From positions 1,654,773 to 1,718,772 of the forward strand of contig NZ_KI543236.1 of assembly GCF_000496835.1 (NCBI RefSeq): a DNA stretch of 64,000 bases, written 5' to 3'. The translations under genes were made by a program, and so were the position numbers. Shown here one piece after another: positions 10,183-21,717 of the stretch (positions are counted from its first letter, which is position 1; each line of letters opens with the position of its first letter). Below the pieces are notes generated by a model, which saw nothing but the letters and a program-made list of their open reading frames with translations, searched no databases and was not told the DNA's origin. The stretch comes from Thalassobacillus devorans MSP14 (lineage in GTDB: Bacteria > Bacillota > Bacilli > Bacillales > Halobacillaceae).

Positions 10183-10632
10183 TTATGCTCCTGTACTTAA
10201 CAAATCTACACGATTGATAAAATCGACTTTTTTCAACCTTTGGATCAATTCATCAATTGTAATCGTCATAGCTGCAGTGTTTAAGGACAATGTCACGTTC
10301 GCTTTCCCTTGCAACGGGATTGTCTGGTGAATCGTCAAAACATTGCATCCAGCTTTGGCTACTGCTGCCAACAGCTTCGACAGAGATCCTTTCCTGTCTT
10401 CCAAATGGAAAAAGAGGGTGATCATTTGTTCTTTCACCATCTCCTGAAATGGATAGACAGCATCACGGTACTTATAGAAAGCACTTCTGGAAAGGTCCAC
10501 TTTCTGGACTGCCTCGTAGATAGAATCAACGCTGCCTTTTTCCAGCAATGTCTTGGCTTCAATCGTTTTTTTCATCGCTTCTGGCAAAACATCGCTTCTT
10601 ACCAGATAAAAGTGCTCTTTTCTATCTCCCAT
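10183..10632 (-). CDS. pheB: ACT-domain protein PheB
   Basis: This 149-aa protein has a C-terminal ACT domain (about residues 70-145, with [12 protein letters not shown] and GCNVLTIHQ) preceded by a short helical region. It matches the UPF0735/PheB family that is always found beside pheA and obg in bacilli; despite the old name it is not a chorismate mutase by sequence. A role in sensing an amino acid is inference. AGGGGG precedes the ATG. Confidence 0.92.
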   Translation of the reverse strand: MGDRKEHFYLVRSDVLPEAMKKTIEAKTLLEKGSVDSIYEAVQKVDLSRSAFYKYRDAVYPFQEMVKEQMITLFFHLEDRKGSLSKLLAAVAKAGCNVLTIHQTIPLQGKANVTLSLNTAAMTITIDELIQRLKKVDFINRVDLLSTGA

Positions 10633-10689
10633 CTAAAATCCCCCTTTTTCCACAGCGTACTTCACCTTTGTTGCTAAAGGTAAGATTTT

Positions 10690-12518
<1,829 letters not shown>

Positions 12519-12556
12519 ACAGGCCCCTCCCCTTCCGATAATTACGTAATAAAAGA

Positions 12557-12565
12557 ATTATAGCA
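12557..12565 (-). promoter_or_regulatory. Candidate extended -10 promoter for spo0B-obg
   Basis: The minus strand reads TGCTATAAT here, a perfect extended -10 box, about 40 bases ahead of the spo0B start. I see no good -35 box, which extended -10 promoters can do without. Confidence 0.55.
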
Positions 12566-12707
12566 AATATCATTAGTGAAGGCGACTCTGCCTTAAAGTA
12601 AGAATTATAAGGATACACGTGTAACACTTATAACACGCCATGTTTTTCATCGGAATACAACTATGCGCCGGAATACCAGTGTACCTGTAACAACCCTTCC
12701 ATTCCAT

Positions 12708-12743
12708 TAAAAAAAACCGCGCTGATGCAAATGCATAGCGCGG
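12708..12743 (-). terminator. Terminator after rpmA
   Basis: A GC-rich stem (CCGCGCT / AGCGCGG, extended by ATGCA / TGCAT) is followed on the minus strand by nine T residues. It ends the rplU-prp-rpmA operon. Confidence 0.92.
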
Positions 12744-12777
12744 CTTTTCGCCTCGTATTTATCTGGATACCAGCGAT

Positions 12778-13411
<634 letters not shown>

Positions 13412-13423
13412 AATACACAAGCC

Positions 13424-13735
13424 TTACGCATTAATTTTATCAATTGTCAGCTTAGTGTAAGGCTGACGATGACCTTGCTTACGCTTGTAGTTTTTCTTTG
13501 GCTTATATTTGAAGACAGTGATCTTCTTCTGACGGCCTTGTTTCTCAACTTTAGCTGTAACAGAAGCACCATCTACGAATGGAGCACCAACTTTAACGTC
13601 GTCTCCTCCACCAATGAAAAGTACTTTGTCAAAAGTGACAGAATCCCCATTTTCCCCGTTGACTTTCTCAACGTAGATGGATTGACCTTCTTCCACTTTG
13701 AATTGTTTACCACCAGTTTCAATAATTGCGTACAT
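13424..13735 (-). CDS. rplU: Ribosomal protein bL21
   Basis: This is large-subunit protein L21, 103 aa, with the N-terminal [18 protein letters not shown] and the C-terminal [15 protein letters not shown] that bind 23S rRNA. A GGAGGTG site lies 5 bases before the ATG. It is the first gene of the rplU-prp-rpmA operon and is preceded by an L21 leader (13740-13837), so autogenous control is expected. Confidence 0.98.
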   Translation of the reverse strand: MYAIIETGGKQFKVEEGQSIYVEKVNGENGDSVTFDKVLFIGGGDDVKVGAPFVDGASVTAKVEKQGRQKKITVFKYKPKKNYKRKQGHRQPYTKLTIDKINA

Positions 13736-13739
13736 TACT

Positions 13740-13837
13740 GCACCTCCTCGTAGAACTAAGACTCGCCATCCCAGGTACCAGTTAGGTTTGAAAACCTGTT
13801 CTGAGCGGTTGTAGCAGTCGGGTGCTACTAGAATAAC
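13740..13837 (-). ncRNA. Ribosomal protein L21 leader
   Basis: The 5' untranslated region of rplU contains small hairpins (GTAGCA / TGCTAC at 13811-13828 and AGGTTT / AAACCT at 13784-13797) followed by conserved-looking single strands up to the ribosome site. This matches the known class of L21 leaders in Bacilli, thought to bind L21 and lower expression. The class call is by position and layout, not by a covariance search. Confidence 0.72.
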
Positions 13838-13843
13838 ATAACG

Positions 13844-13873
13844 ATGTTACCATGATTCAAAAGCTTTTGTCAA
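13844..13873 (-). promoter_or_regulatory. Promoter of the rplU operon
   Basis: A perfect -35 box TTGACA (13868-13873) and a TAACAT -10 box (13844-13849) are separated by 18 bases. The -35 box lies inside the last codons of rng, so the operon is transcribed separately although rng is just upstream. Confidence 0.6.
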
Positions 13874-15287
13874 CATGATAGCCGCGACTTGCCACATATT
13901 CCTTAACCGTTTCATCAGATCCAGCCATTTCAATACGATAATCGCTGAGAACAGGATCGATCCGGAAAAAGACTTCCTGTGGAATTTTACTAGATACAGA
14001 AGTAGAAAGCAATTGTTTTTTCAAGTCGGCCACATCTGGAGAAATAGCCACCAGAACTGATTCATGAGAGGAATCTTCATATCCTAATAATTCTCTTTCC
14101 AGCTCGTATACTGTGGTGACCAGATTCTTATGCACCGTTGTTTCTTCTATTAATTTACTTCGCCAGGAGGGCAGTTCACGTTTCCGGGTTAATTCAAAAA
14201 GACCAAGGGTTGTGAAACCGTGGCACCGGGATGGAACAGGATCCTCTTTTAATGCGTTTGATAGAGCTTTTGCAATTTTCCTGTCCCAGTCCCGGGAATC
14301 TGTGTTAATGAAATCAATGATGATAATTCCAGAAAGGTTCCTCAGCCTGATTTGACGGGCAATTTCTTTCACAGCAGCAAGGTTGACCTGGTATGCGGTA
14401 TGTTGTTTGTTCGACCTTCCAGTGAAACCCTGGCTATCGACATCAATAACAACCATTGCTTCTGTTTCCTCTATAGTCAAGTTGATTCCTTGTCCAGCTT
14501 CTACCACTGAATTAATCATTTCTTCCTGCGCTGCTTTGATAGAATGGTCTTCTTTATGCCAAAACTTATTCCAGGTAATGCGACTTTTGTATTCTGGGTA
14601 CCGGTTTTGCAATTGCCTGGATAAATCAACATCATCTACAACACATTCATCAATCAAATGGGCAGGGTATTTCCTTAGTATATGATCCGGAATAAGTCTG
14701 GACTTTAAGATTACTCCTGGATTTTTTTTAGAAGGGCCCTCGACACTTTCCTTCCACCTCTTCTTTAGAGCTTTCAATTCTCCTTTTATGATTTCATTTT
14801 CCATAGATTGGGCATTGGTCCTGATGATTGCCCCTTCCCCCTCATCCAGCCATTCTGTTACAAGCTGTTTCCACCGTATCTGTTCTTCTTTGGAAATCTT
14901 ATTAGATACAGATACCTGGGCTCTATGGGGTAAATATATGATATATGCGCCTGGAATAGTAATATCAGTTGTGAGGAGCGGTCCCTTGTTGCCGACTCCA
15001 TCTTTTTTTACTTGAACATAAATATATTGCCCTTCTGTAAGTAACGACTCTATCCTTCCAGTACCGCTTTTCACATCCTCCTGACGTATAAAACCATTGC
15101 TTTTCATACCTATATTAACAAAAGCTGCTTGCAAACCCTGCTCGATTCTAACAACCTTCCCGAGATAGACATCGTCTATTTGCGAACGGCTGGTATCCCG
15201 ATCGAAATACACTTCCATTAAACGGTTGTTTTCATAGAGCATGGCGGCCTTCTCGGTTGTTCTATTGGAAATAAATAACTGTCTCAT
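13857..15287 (-). CDS. rng: Ribonuclease E/G family endonuclease
   Basis: RNase E/G enzymes cut single-stranded A/U-rich RNA. The 476-aa protein has an N-terminal S1 RNA-binding domain (about residues 36-105), the 5' sensor region, and the DNase-I-like catalytic part with the metal-binding aspartates Asp282 (VVIDVDS) and Asp325 (IIIIDFIN), 43 residues apart as in E. coli RNase E. After LTRKRE the family usually has a CPxCxGxG zinc link that holds the dimer; it is absent here and replaced by an uncharged stretch. B. subtilis lacks this gene. Confidence 0.9.
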   Translation of the reverse strand: MRQLFISNRTTEKAAMLYENNRLMEVYFDRDTSRSQIDDVYLGKVVRIEQGLQAAFVNIGMKSNGFIRQEDVKSGTGRIESLLTEGQYIYVQVKKDGVGNKGPLLTTDITIPGAYIIYLPHRAQVSVSNKISKEEQIRWKQLVTEWLDEGEGAIIRTNAQSMENEIIKGELKALKKRWKESVEGPSKKNPGVILKSRLIPDHILRKYPAHLIDECVVDDVDLSRQLQNRYPEYKSRITWNKFWHKEDHSIKAAQEEMINSVVEAGQGINLTIEETEAMVVIDVDSQGFTGRSNKQHTAYQVNLAAVKEIARQIRLRNLSGIIIIDFINTDSRDWDRKIAKALSNALKEDPVPSRCHGFTTLGLFELTRKRELPSWRSKLIEETTVHKNLVTTVYELERELLGYEDSSHESVLVAISPDVADLKKQLLSTSVSSKIPQEVFFRIDPVLSDYRIEMAGSDETVKEYVASRGYHVDKSF

Positions 15288-15304
15288 CTTTTACCTCTTT
15301 CTAT

Positions 15305-16156
15305 CTACTGATACAACTCACGTACAGGAAGGTTAGGGTTTCCATAAGTGAAGAAATGTTTCAAACAATCACTTTCTTTAACCACTAACTTTTCTCTCCT
15401 GTCTTTACATACGTACAGAAACTGTCTATCATTCCTCATCCGGACCAGTACAGTCCATATGGTTTCATATGGATCTATCGGGTGTGTTACCACTTTAGCC
15501 GGAGATGGCGGTTTTCGGTAACGGTGCATCAGATAACGGATAAACAAATAATAACGTCGTTTCCATTCTAGCCGATTTTCTAACAACAAGAAAGCTGCCA
15601 ATAGGCATCCATGCAGCGTAAAATAAGAAGATACTGTCAGCACAAAGATAGCCACAGTTAATAATACACAGGATAAAATGATGGCAAGGTGATGGGATTT
15701 CCGGTAAGGAAAAAAGCAATTAAGAAGGTAAAACAACAACTTCCCTCCATCCAATGGCCAGATTGGCAAGAGGTTGAATGCAAAAATCAGCCAATTGTAT
15801 GAAATTGCAATATTGATCAGGTTCGATGAGGCAGGTAAGAAAATCATCCATGCATAAAGAATACTCAACATCCATATATGTTGAAAAGGTCCGGCCAGTG
15901 TCACAAAAAGCTGCTCTCGCAAAGGACGGTTTCCATGCTCCTCCGCTTCCATCGTTCCCCCGAAAAGCCATAAGGTCACCTTCCTGATACGCCAGTTGAA
16001 AGATTTTGCCATACGGTAATGGCCCCATTCATGGACGAGCACTATTAAAAATAAAATAAGGAGCTCAATAAAAGCCCCTGTAATCAAAGAAGTAAAAACA
16101 AATAATATCAAAATCGGATGCAGATGAAGATTAGAAATAAATTCACGGAGTTTCAT
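15305..16156 (-). CDS. spoIVFB: SpoIVFB, site-2 intramembrane metalloprotease
   Basis: SpoIVFB cleaves pro-sigma-K in the mother-cell membrane around the forespore. The zinc site is HEWGH at residues 42-46 plus Asp136 in PLDGGK, following Asn128, all in hydrophobic segments. A CBS-like soluble domain forms the C terminus. The ATG at 16156 overlaps the end of spoIVFA by 14 bases, so the pair is translationally coupled. The 283-aa length fits B. subtilis. Confidence 0.96.
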   Translation of the reverse strand: MKLREFISNLHLHPILILFVFTSLITGAFIELLILFLIVLVHEWGHYRMAKSFNWRIRKVTLWLFGGTMEAEEHGNRPLREQLFVTLAGPFQHIWMLSILYAWMIFLPASSNLINIAISYNWLIFAFNLLPIWPLDGGKLLFYLLNCFFPYRKSHHLAIILSCVLLTVAIFVLTVSSYFTLHGCLLAAFLLLENRLEWKRRYYLFIRYLMHRYRKPPSPAKVVTHPIDPYETIWTVLVRMRNDRQFLYVCKDRREKLVVKESDCLKHFFTYGNPNLPVRELYQ

Positions 16157-16913
16157 CAACTTTTATCGCCTCAACAGGATCTATATATTTATTATCCTTT
16201 TCAACTGCAAAAAAGAAGCTGCCGGCTTTTCCTTGTTCAGGTTTCACGCTCCCAATGACATCGTTTGGCTTCACATGTTCATAAAGATGCACATCAATGG
16301 ATGATAAATAACCATACGTACTTTTACTACCATCCACATGCTGGATGATAATGGTTTGCTCCGTTTGTGAATCTTTTCCGGCAAACACAACGGTACCTTC
16401 ATCCATTGCAACGACTTCAGAAGGTTGCTCTGAAGTCATGACTATGCCTTTCCCGTGCGTTTGAAAAGTTTCGCTTACGACTCCGCTGACCGGTAATGCT
16501 GCTTGATTTGGCTCTACACCCTGATCTGGTTCCACCAATTGTAATGGACTACCAAACTTGTCTTGATACCATGAGGTTACTGCAGCAAATGGAAAATCTT
16601 CATTCATATTATGCACCACCCATGCTTTGGGCTTTTGTAACCATCCAGCTTCCATTTGCACTATGCTCGCAACAGCAAAAAATAAACAGGATGCAATAAT
16701 CAGTTTCAATAAGAAAAATCCTGTTTTTGGTTCCTGCTTTTGTCCGGCTTGTCCAGGTGAAGAGTGTGCAAACGGAAGATATCCATGTTTCTCCTCTTCC
16801 TGTACAGAGTAATACATAGCCTTTGGCATGTCGGCATACTTCTTTTTATTTAAGTTTTTTTCACGCTTTCGTGACGCAATATTTTTACGCACTTTTTCAA
16901 TATCTTTTCCCAT
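16143..16913 (-). CDS. spoIVFA: SpoIVFA, inhibitor and scaffold of the SpoIVF complex
   Basis: SpoIVFA holds SpoIVFB inactive together with BofA until SpoIVB cleaves it. Residues 1-65 are charged and cytoplasmic (MGKDIEKVRKNIASRKR), one membrane segment follows (FFLLKLIIASCLFF, about 67-85), and the C-terminal part is an M23/LytM-like fold lacking peptidase metal ligands. The ATG at 16913 is chosen because a sigma-E promoter and a short leader precede it and because the upstream in-frame codons do not match the family. Confidence 0.92.
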   Translation of the reverse strand: MGKDIEKVRKNIASRKREKNLNKKKYADMPKAMYYSVQEEEKHGYLPFAHSSPGQAGQKQEPKTGFFLLKLIIASCLFFAVASIVQMEAGWLQKPKAWVVHNMNEDFPFAAVTSWYQDKFGSPLQLVEPDQGVEPNQAALPVSGVVSETFQTHGKGIVMTSEQPSEVVAMDEGTVVFAGKDSQTEQTIIIQHVDGSKSTYGYLSSIDVHLYEHVKPNDVIGSVKPEQGKAGSFFFAVEKDNKYIDPVEAIKVDETP

Positions 16914-16945
16914 AGCAGCCCCGTCCCTTAAATGAGATTTGTACA

Positions 16946-16974
16946 AGTCTATGTGTAAAATCCCACAAGTATGA
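16946..16974 (-). promoter_or_regulatory. Sigma-E promoter of spoIVFA-spoIVFB
   Basis: The minus strand carries TCATACT as -35 (6 of 7 to KMATATT) and CATAGACT as -10 (7 of 8 to CATACAHT) with a 14-base spacer. It lies about 33 bases ahead of the spoIVFA start, as expected for this mother-cell operon. Confidence 0.7.
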
Positions 16975-17063
16975 ATACCGAAAAAAATACTGCCTCCAAA
17001 CAACTTAATAGCAGGCTCTTTCTAACTGTTATTTAGTTGTTTTTTATAAAAGGCCTATTCCAT

Positions 17064-17495
17064 TATATGGCCGTATTGTGGAAGACTTGATTTCGAGATG
17101 TTTGGTAGAGTTTAGGGGCGTGGGGGAAGGATTCGCTTTCCGCGGGGAAGCCGGCAAGCCTCCTCGAGCTAAAGCTCTGCGGGGTCTTGCCAGTCTATCC
17201 TTTCCCGCAGGAGTCTCAACCTTCCCCCATGCCCCTTGCCAATATAAAGCACTCGAAATCGTGCTTGTACTTTCTGTGTTATAAATACGCTATTCCTGAT
17301 AAAGTTTCGAGACACAAATAAACGTATGGCGGCGGGGAAAACGGTGAGACTCCTGTGGGATGAACATGATCGGTGAGATCCCGCAAGGCGAAGCCTGAGG
17401 AAGCTCACCACATGCCCACGGAAAGCGACCCGTTTTCCCAGCCGCCATAATCGCTACCTGTAATCTCGAAACTGAGTCTTCAGCAATTGGGAGCT
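17064..17495. mobile_element. Composite palindromic element, copy 1
   Basis: No gene is present between the spoIVFA promoter and the minD terminator; instead there is a 400-bp structured element. Its ends are imperfect inverted repeats: GAAGACTTGATTTCGAGAT at 17081-17099 and ATCTCGAAACTGAGTCTTC at 17463-17481, with weaker similarity about 15 bases further out on both sides. Inside are two hairpin units in opposite orientation. Unit A has arms at 17115-17130 and 17220-17235 (16 bp with one wobble) around an inner hairpin. Unit B has arms at 17328-17344 and 17430-17446 (17 bp, one mismatch). The same arrangement recurs at 24.3-24.9 kb. No transposase or coding frame is visible, so a non-autonomous MITE-like element is the best description. 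Confidence 0.7.
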
Positions 17496-17528
17496 TATGT
17501 GTAAATTTAGTTCTGAAATTAGAGACAT

Positions 17529-17556
17529 AAAAAAGACTGCCTCTACAGAGACAGTC
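17529..17556 (-). terminator. Terminator after minD
   Basis: A 9-bp stem with one wobble (GACTGCCTC / GAGACAGTC) with a 4-base loop is followed on the minus strand by six T residues, ending the minCD transcript. Confidence 0.88.
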
Positions 17557-17563
17557 CGGGGGA

Positions 17564-18361
17564 TCAGCTTCGAATTCCAAAGAATTTTTTAACTTTAGTG
17601 AAAAAGCCTTTTTCTTCATCAAAAGAAAGCAACGGAACTGATTCACCTAATATCCTTCGCGCTATATTCCGATAAGCAAGCGATGATTTTGTATTTGGGT
17701 GCAGGGCTACGGGTTCCCCACTGTTAGATGCCTTGATCACTTCATCATCATCTGCAACCACACCTAGTAAATCGATGGATAATACAGATACAATTTCATC
17801 CACATCCAGCATATCTCCAGTTTGAACCATATGATGACGGATACGATTGACGATCAATTTGGGTGGCTCGATATCTTCCTGTTCTAATAAACCAATGATT
17901 CGATCGGCATCCCGAACACTCGATTTTTCCGGATTGGTAACGACAACTGCTTTATCCGCACCGGCTACGGCATTTTTATACCCTTGTTCGATTCCTGCCG
18001 GACAATCGATGATTATGTAGTCGAACTCCTGTTTTAATTCATCTGCAATTTTTTTCATGGCTTCTGGTGTCACTTCGGATTTGTCACTTGTTTGTGCTGC
18101 CGGAAGCAATTGCAGACAATCAAAACGTTTGTCGGGAACTAAAGCCTGTTTGATTTTCACCCGCTCTTGCACTACGTCCACAAGATCGAAGATAATACGG
18201 TTTTCAAGCCCCATAATTACATCAAGGTTCCGTAACCCGATATCCGTATCAATGAGGCAAACTTTTTTACCAAGTAATGCAAGTGCTGTACCGATATTGG
18301 CAGTAGTTGTTGTTTTACCTACCCCACCTTTACCAGAGGTTACAACAATAGCCTCACCCAT
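17564..18361 (-). CDS. minD: Septum-site ATPase MinD
   Basis: MinD is the membrane-bound ATPase that recruits MinC to block division near the poles. The deviant Walker A motif SGKGGVGKTT is at residues 9-18. The C-terminal amphipathic membrane-targeting helix (TKVKKFFGIRS) is present. The ATG at 18361 follows AAGGAGA and overlaps the minC stop by 8 bases; the frame upstream belongs to minC. The length of 265 aa is normal. Confidence 0.97.
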   Translation of the reverse strand: MGEAIVVTSGKGGVGKTTTTANIGTALALLGKKVCLIDTDIGLRNLDVIMGLENRIIFDLVDVVQERVKIKQALVPDKRFDCLQLLPAAQTSDKSEVTPEAMKKIADELKQEFDYIIIDCPAGIEQGYKNAVAGADKAVVVTNPEKSSVRDADRIIGLLEQEDIEPPKLIVNRIRHHMVQTGDMLDVDEIVSVLSIDLLGVVADDDEVIKASNSGEPVALHPNTKSSLAYRNIARRILGESVPLLSFDEEKGFFTKVKKFFGIRS

Positions 18362-19040
18362 TAAGCATTCTCCTTTCAAAACTGCTGATGTCCGGCCTTT
18401 TTTTAATGATATCCTGAAGACGGTCAATCAAAATTTTGTCTTCATTTTCATTCAAATAGCCGCATTCCATATAGACGCCCTCTGTCTCATGATCAGGGGC
18501 TCTGCTGATTGCATCGGCAATTCTTAATTGGCTCGGCTGCATATATGAAGCGGCGATGACAGCACGGGAATCTCCATCAACGCCAGCATGCGCAATCCCT
18601 CGGAGGCTTCCCATCACAAAAATATTACCTGAAGCCATCACCTTGCCACCAGGATTGACATCTCCGATCAATAATAAGTCTCCCTCAACATTGATCACCT
18701 GTCCTGATCTTACTACCCTCACTAAAGGCTTTACTTCTGCATGCTTTTTCCATTCTGAAGCTTCCTCTATTGTTAGGACATTAGATTCTATCTTTCCGAC
18801 CACAAGATTCTGGTTTTCCCTTACTACTTTTTTCAGCGTTTCTTTTTGTTCTCTGGTAACATACCGGTTCCCAAGTTGAATATTAACCGATATCAGCCGG
18901 TCTTCCTCCAGCAAAGCATTCAGAGAAAGTTTTTCTTTTAATTCTTCCAGGACATTTTCATAGGCACATTGGTCATCTATTTTTAAAATTAACCCGTCCC
19001 TCGTGCCTTTAATTGTTATTAGTTGTTGATTTGCTATCAC
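18354..19040 (-). CDS. minC: Septum-site inhibitor MinC
   Basis: MinC inhibits FtsZ assembly. It has an N-terminal domain (QQLITIKGTRDGLIL) and a C-terminal beta-helix domain with VRSGQVINVEGDLLLIGDV and GSLRGIAHAG, the part that binds MinD. The start is a GTG with GGAGGGA 8 bases upstream; the TTG 14 codons further upstream has no ribosome site. It is 228 aa and is coupled to minD by overlap. Confidence 0.95.
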   Translation of the reverse strand: MIANQQLITIKGTRDGLILKIDDQCAYENVLEELKEKLSLNALLEEDRLISVNIQLGNRYVTREQKETLKKVVRENQNLVVGKIESNVLTIEEASEWKKHAEVKPLVRVVRSGQVINVEGDLLLIGDVNPGGKVMASGNIFVMGSLRGIAHAGVDGDSRAVIAASYMQPSQLRIADAISRAPDHETEGVYMECGYLNENEDKILIDRLQDIIKKRPDISSFERRMLNG

Positions 19041-19103
19041 CTTAGTTCCCTCCAGCCTGCAAGGATCCGCTTCCCAATGCAATAGGGAAGATCAGTTGCT
19101 CAG

Positions 19104-19622
19104 TCAATTTGCTGCCCACTTTTCCAGTTTTCCTTTTACAATCGGATAGGCAAGTAAAAAGAAGAGTAGATTAGCTATCCCCGTCGGCAGCATTCTCTTT
19201 GTCAAAAACGCTTCCCACGTCATTTGGGTCACTTGGACGAAGGAGTAAATCGTATATAAAAGTAATTCTGTCAGAGCCAGGCCAAACAATGCCAATAAGA
19301 CAGCTACAATAAAGTTTCCGTGAAGCATTTTTTTAAGCCCGTGAGCTAAATAGATGACGATGCCATACGTAAACATATAAACCCCTAAAATACTTGTATA
19401 AACCATATCAATCAATAGACCGAACAGAATTGCATATAACAGGGAGTAATAGGTATCATCGTTATCAAAAAAAACAGCGATAAGTATCAGGATCACAAGT
19501 ACCCAATGAGGGGTAATCAGTAAATCCGAATAAGCTAAACTTGCTGGAAGCAGGCTCATAGCAAGTCCTTGTAAGACAAGCAGAAAAAGTAATATCAAAG
19601 GAAGATAGAAACGTTTTCTCAT
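19104..19622 (-). CDS. mreD: Rod-shape membrane protein MreD
   Basis: MreD is an integral membrane partner of MreC in the elongasome. The 172-aa sequence is almost all hydrophobic, with about five membrane segments and the typical LLIDMVYTSILGVYMFTYG stretch. Its start overlaps the mreC stop by 4 bases (ATGA), so the two are coupled. Confidence 0.93.
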   Translation of the reverse strand: MRKRFYLPLILLFLLVLQGLAMSLLPASLAYSDLLITPHWVLVILILIAVFFDNDDTYYSLLYAILFGLLIDMVYTSILGVYMFTYGIVIYLAHGLKKMLHGNFIVAVLLALFGLALTELLLYTIYSFVQVTQMTWEAFLTKRMLPTGIANLLFFLLAYPIVKGKLEKWAAN

Positions 19623-20497
19623 TCCTCTTCCTCCTCATTTTTTTGCTCCATATCATAGGTAGGCATGCTCCTGTCTACAATCATTACCTGATTGATGTCA
19701 TAAAGATCAGCGGCAGGCTCTACATAAGCCGTTTGTGTCAAACCATACTGATCCATTTCAACCTTGGTAACTTCTCCAATCAGTAAACCTGCCGGAAAGA
19801 CTCCGCCTTTACCAGATGAAACAACCTTTTCTCCTTTCTTAATCTCTGCGTCATAGTCAATTTCTTTTAATAATAATGACTCAGTTTCTTCATCATATCC
19901 CTGAATCAAGCCGTGAATTGGCTGATCTTCCTGCCACACCCATGCAGAAATACGGTTGGACAAACCGAACCCGCTTAGTAACCGGACAGTAGAATGAAAC
20001 TTGTCGGTTGACTGAATCTTTCCGATCATTCCTTCACCTGTGATAACTGCCATATTCCTCTTAACTCCATGAGCCTCGCCCCGGTTCACAATCATCTGGC
20101 TGAACCATCTCTCTGAACTCCTTGCTATGACTGAAGCATCGATAGGCTCATAATCTGTCAGGCTATCCTGGTATTCGAGACTTGAACGAAGTTCTTCATT
20201 CTCTTTTTTCAGCATCTGATTTTCTTGCATGATACTTTTATATCGGGATAGACGCGATTTCAATATTTCGTTCTGCTCATATGTTTTACTGATGTCCTGT
20301 ATATTTTCGTAGGTGCCTTGGATGAATTGTACGGGCTGGTTAAATATTGTTTGTATCCACCCGACGGAATCATGGACAAATTTCTCCGGCCAGGTGAGTT
20401 CACTTCGCTCTCTTAGCGAAAAGCCAATCAATGCGACGAGCAAAATGAAACTGACGAGTATAAGAATAAGTCGTTTTTTTTTGAAAAAAGAAGGCAT
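19619..20497 (-). CDS. mreC: Rod-shape protein MreC
   Basis: MreC is a bitopic protein linking MreB to the wall synthesis enzymes. It has a short cytoplasmic start (FFKKKR), one membrane segment (about residues 9-26), a coiled coil near residues 60-105, and the beta-barrel domain with RGEAHGVKRNMAVI and VSSGKGGVFPAGLLIG. It is 292 aa and lies 11 bp after mreB. The acidic tail (last five residues Glu) is unusual but short. Confidence 0.95.
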   Translation of the reverse strand: MPSFFKKKRLILILVSFILLVALIGFSLRERSELTWPEKFVHDSVGWIQTIFNQPVQFIQGTYENIQDISKTYEQNEILKSRLSRYKSIMQENQMLKKENEELRSSLEYQDSLTDYEPIDASVIARSSERWFSQMIVNRGEAHGVKRNMAVITGEGMIGKIQSTDKFHSTVRLLSGFGLSNRISAWVWQEDQPIHGLIQGYDEETESLLLKEIDYDAEIKKGEKVVSSGKGGVFPAGLLIGEVTKVEMDQYGLTQTAYVEPAADLYDINQVMIVDRSMPTYDMEQKNEEEEE

Positions 20498-20508
20498 AGA
20501 ACCGTCAG

Positions 20509-21549
20509 TTACTCCATTCTGGCTCTAGAGGCCACGTTTGGCTGCGCCTTAAATTGATGGATGTATTCCAGCGATTTCCCCGTACCAATCGCCACACAAT
20601 CAAGCGGATCGTCAGCAACAAAAACAGGCATCTTTGTTTCATCGCTGATAACTTGGTCCATATTCTTCAACAAGGCACCGCCCCCAGTCAATACAATCCC
20701 TCTGTCCATGATATCAGCTGCCAATTCAGGAGGTGTTTTTTCCAATGTATTTTTCACCGCATCGATAATAGCATCTACTGTATCTTTTAATGCTGTAGAA
20801 ATTTCAGCAGCATTGATAGAAATTGTTTTTGGCAGCCCTGTCAATAAATCTCTTCCACGGATATCCATCTCTTTATCTTCTTCAGGACTACCGGCTGCAC
20901 CTATTTCCATTTTGATATTTTCGGCGGTACGTTCTCCGATCATCAGGTTGTATTGCTTCCGAATATACTGCATAACGGCATCATCCATTTCATCACCGGC
21001 TAATCTGATAGACTGGGAAGTAACAATTCCGCCTAAGGAAATAATCGCTACTTCTGTAGTCCCGCCACCGATATCTACTACCATGCTTCCAGTCGGCTCC
21101 CATACAGGAAGCCCTGCTCCAATAGCAGCGGCAAAAGGTTCTGCAATCGGATACGCTTCTTTCGCCCCGGCTTGCTTAGTTGCATCAATGACCGCACGTT
21201 CTTCGACCATTGTAATTCCTGAAGGAACACAGATCATCACATTCGGCTTTCTTGCAAAACTAGATCTATTTTTCATCGCTTTATTGATATAATATTTCAT
21301 CATTTCAGCTGTCGTATCATAATCGGCTATGACGCCATCTTTCATAGGACGTACAACAGAAATATTGCCAGGTGTACGACCAATCATATTTCTGGCAGGA
21401 TTCCCAACTGCTTCAATGTTTCCTGTCGTAATGTCGCGGGCTACTACAGAAGGCTCCCGGACTACGACTCCTTTATTTTTTATAAAGACCAACGTGTTCG
21501 CTGTACCTAAATCAATTCCTAAATCCTGTGAAAAACCAAATAAACCCAA
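20509..21549 (-). CDS. mreB: Actin-like cell-shape protein MreB
   Basis: MreB polymerises under the membrane and guides sidewall synthesis. Signature blocks are [14 protein letters not shown] (phosphate 1), [20 protein letters not shown] (phosphate 2) and [15 protein letters not shown] (adenosine site). The start is TTG, supported by AAGGGAG about 8 bases upstream and by family alignment ([10 protein letters not shown]). It is first in the mreBCD-minCD series and is 346 aa. Confidence 0.97.
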   Translation of the reverse strand: MGLFGFSQDLGIDLGTANTLVFIKNKGVVVREPSVVARDITTGNIEAVGNPARNMIGRTPGNISVVRPMKDGVIADYDTTAEMMKYYINKAMKNRSSFARKPNVMICVPSGITMVEERAVIDATKQAGAKEAYPIAEPFAAAIGAGLPVWEPTGSMVVDIGGGTTEVAIISLGGIVTSQSIRLAGDEMDDAVMQYIRKQYNLMIGERTAENIKMEIGAAGSPEEDKEMDIRGRDLLTGLPKTISINAAEISTALKDTVDAIIDAVKNTLEKTPPELAADIMDRGIVLTGGGALLKNMDQVISDETKMPVFVADDPLDCVAIGTGKSLEYIHQFKAQPNVASRARME

Positions 21550-21629
21550 TACCGATCTCCCTTTCTACTCTATCTCGAGGGTATTCTAGTCATCTAATAA
21601 TTTTATTTTCCAGTTAAGCAAGAGAAAGA

Positions 21630-21666
21630 AGCGCCCATTATAAGATCCAGCTTATAAAAAGGCGCT
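21630..21666 (-). terminator. Terminator after radC
   Basis: An imperfect stem (AGCGCC...TATAAG with CTTATAA...GGCGCT) sits between radC and mreB. The T-run is poor (TCTTTCTC), so termination may be partial. Confidence 0.55.
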
Positions 21667-21717
21667 CACTTTCACTATCTATTCAATTATACGAAAAAAA
21701 TGAAGAAATGGATAGTC

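Noticed and set aside
17078-17411. Open frames of 68 and 80 codons near spoIVFA
   Set aside because: They lie in the hairpins of element copy 1 and show no coding features.
20561-21292. A 243-codon plus-strand frame
   Set aside because: It is antisense to mreB, whose protein is certain; low-complexity Ser/Ile/Ala composition is typical of a shadow frame.
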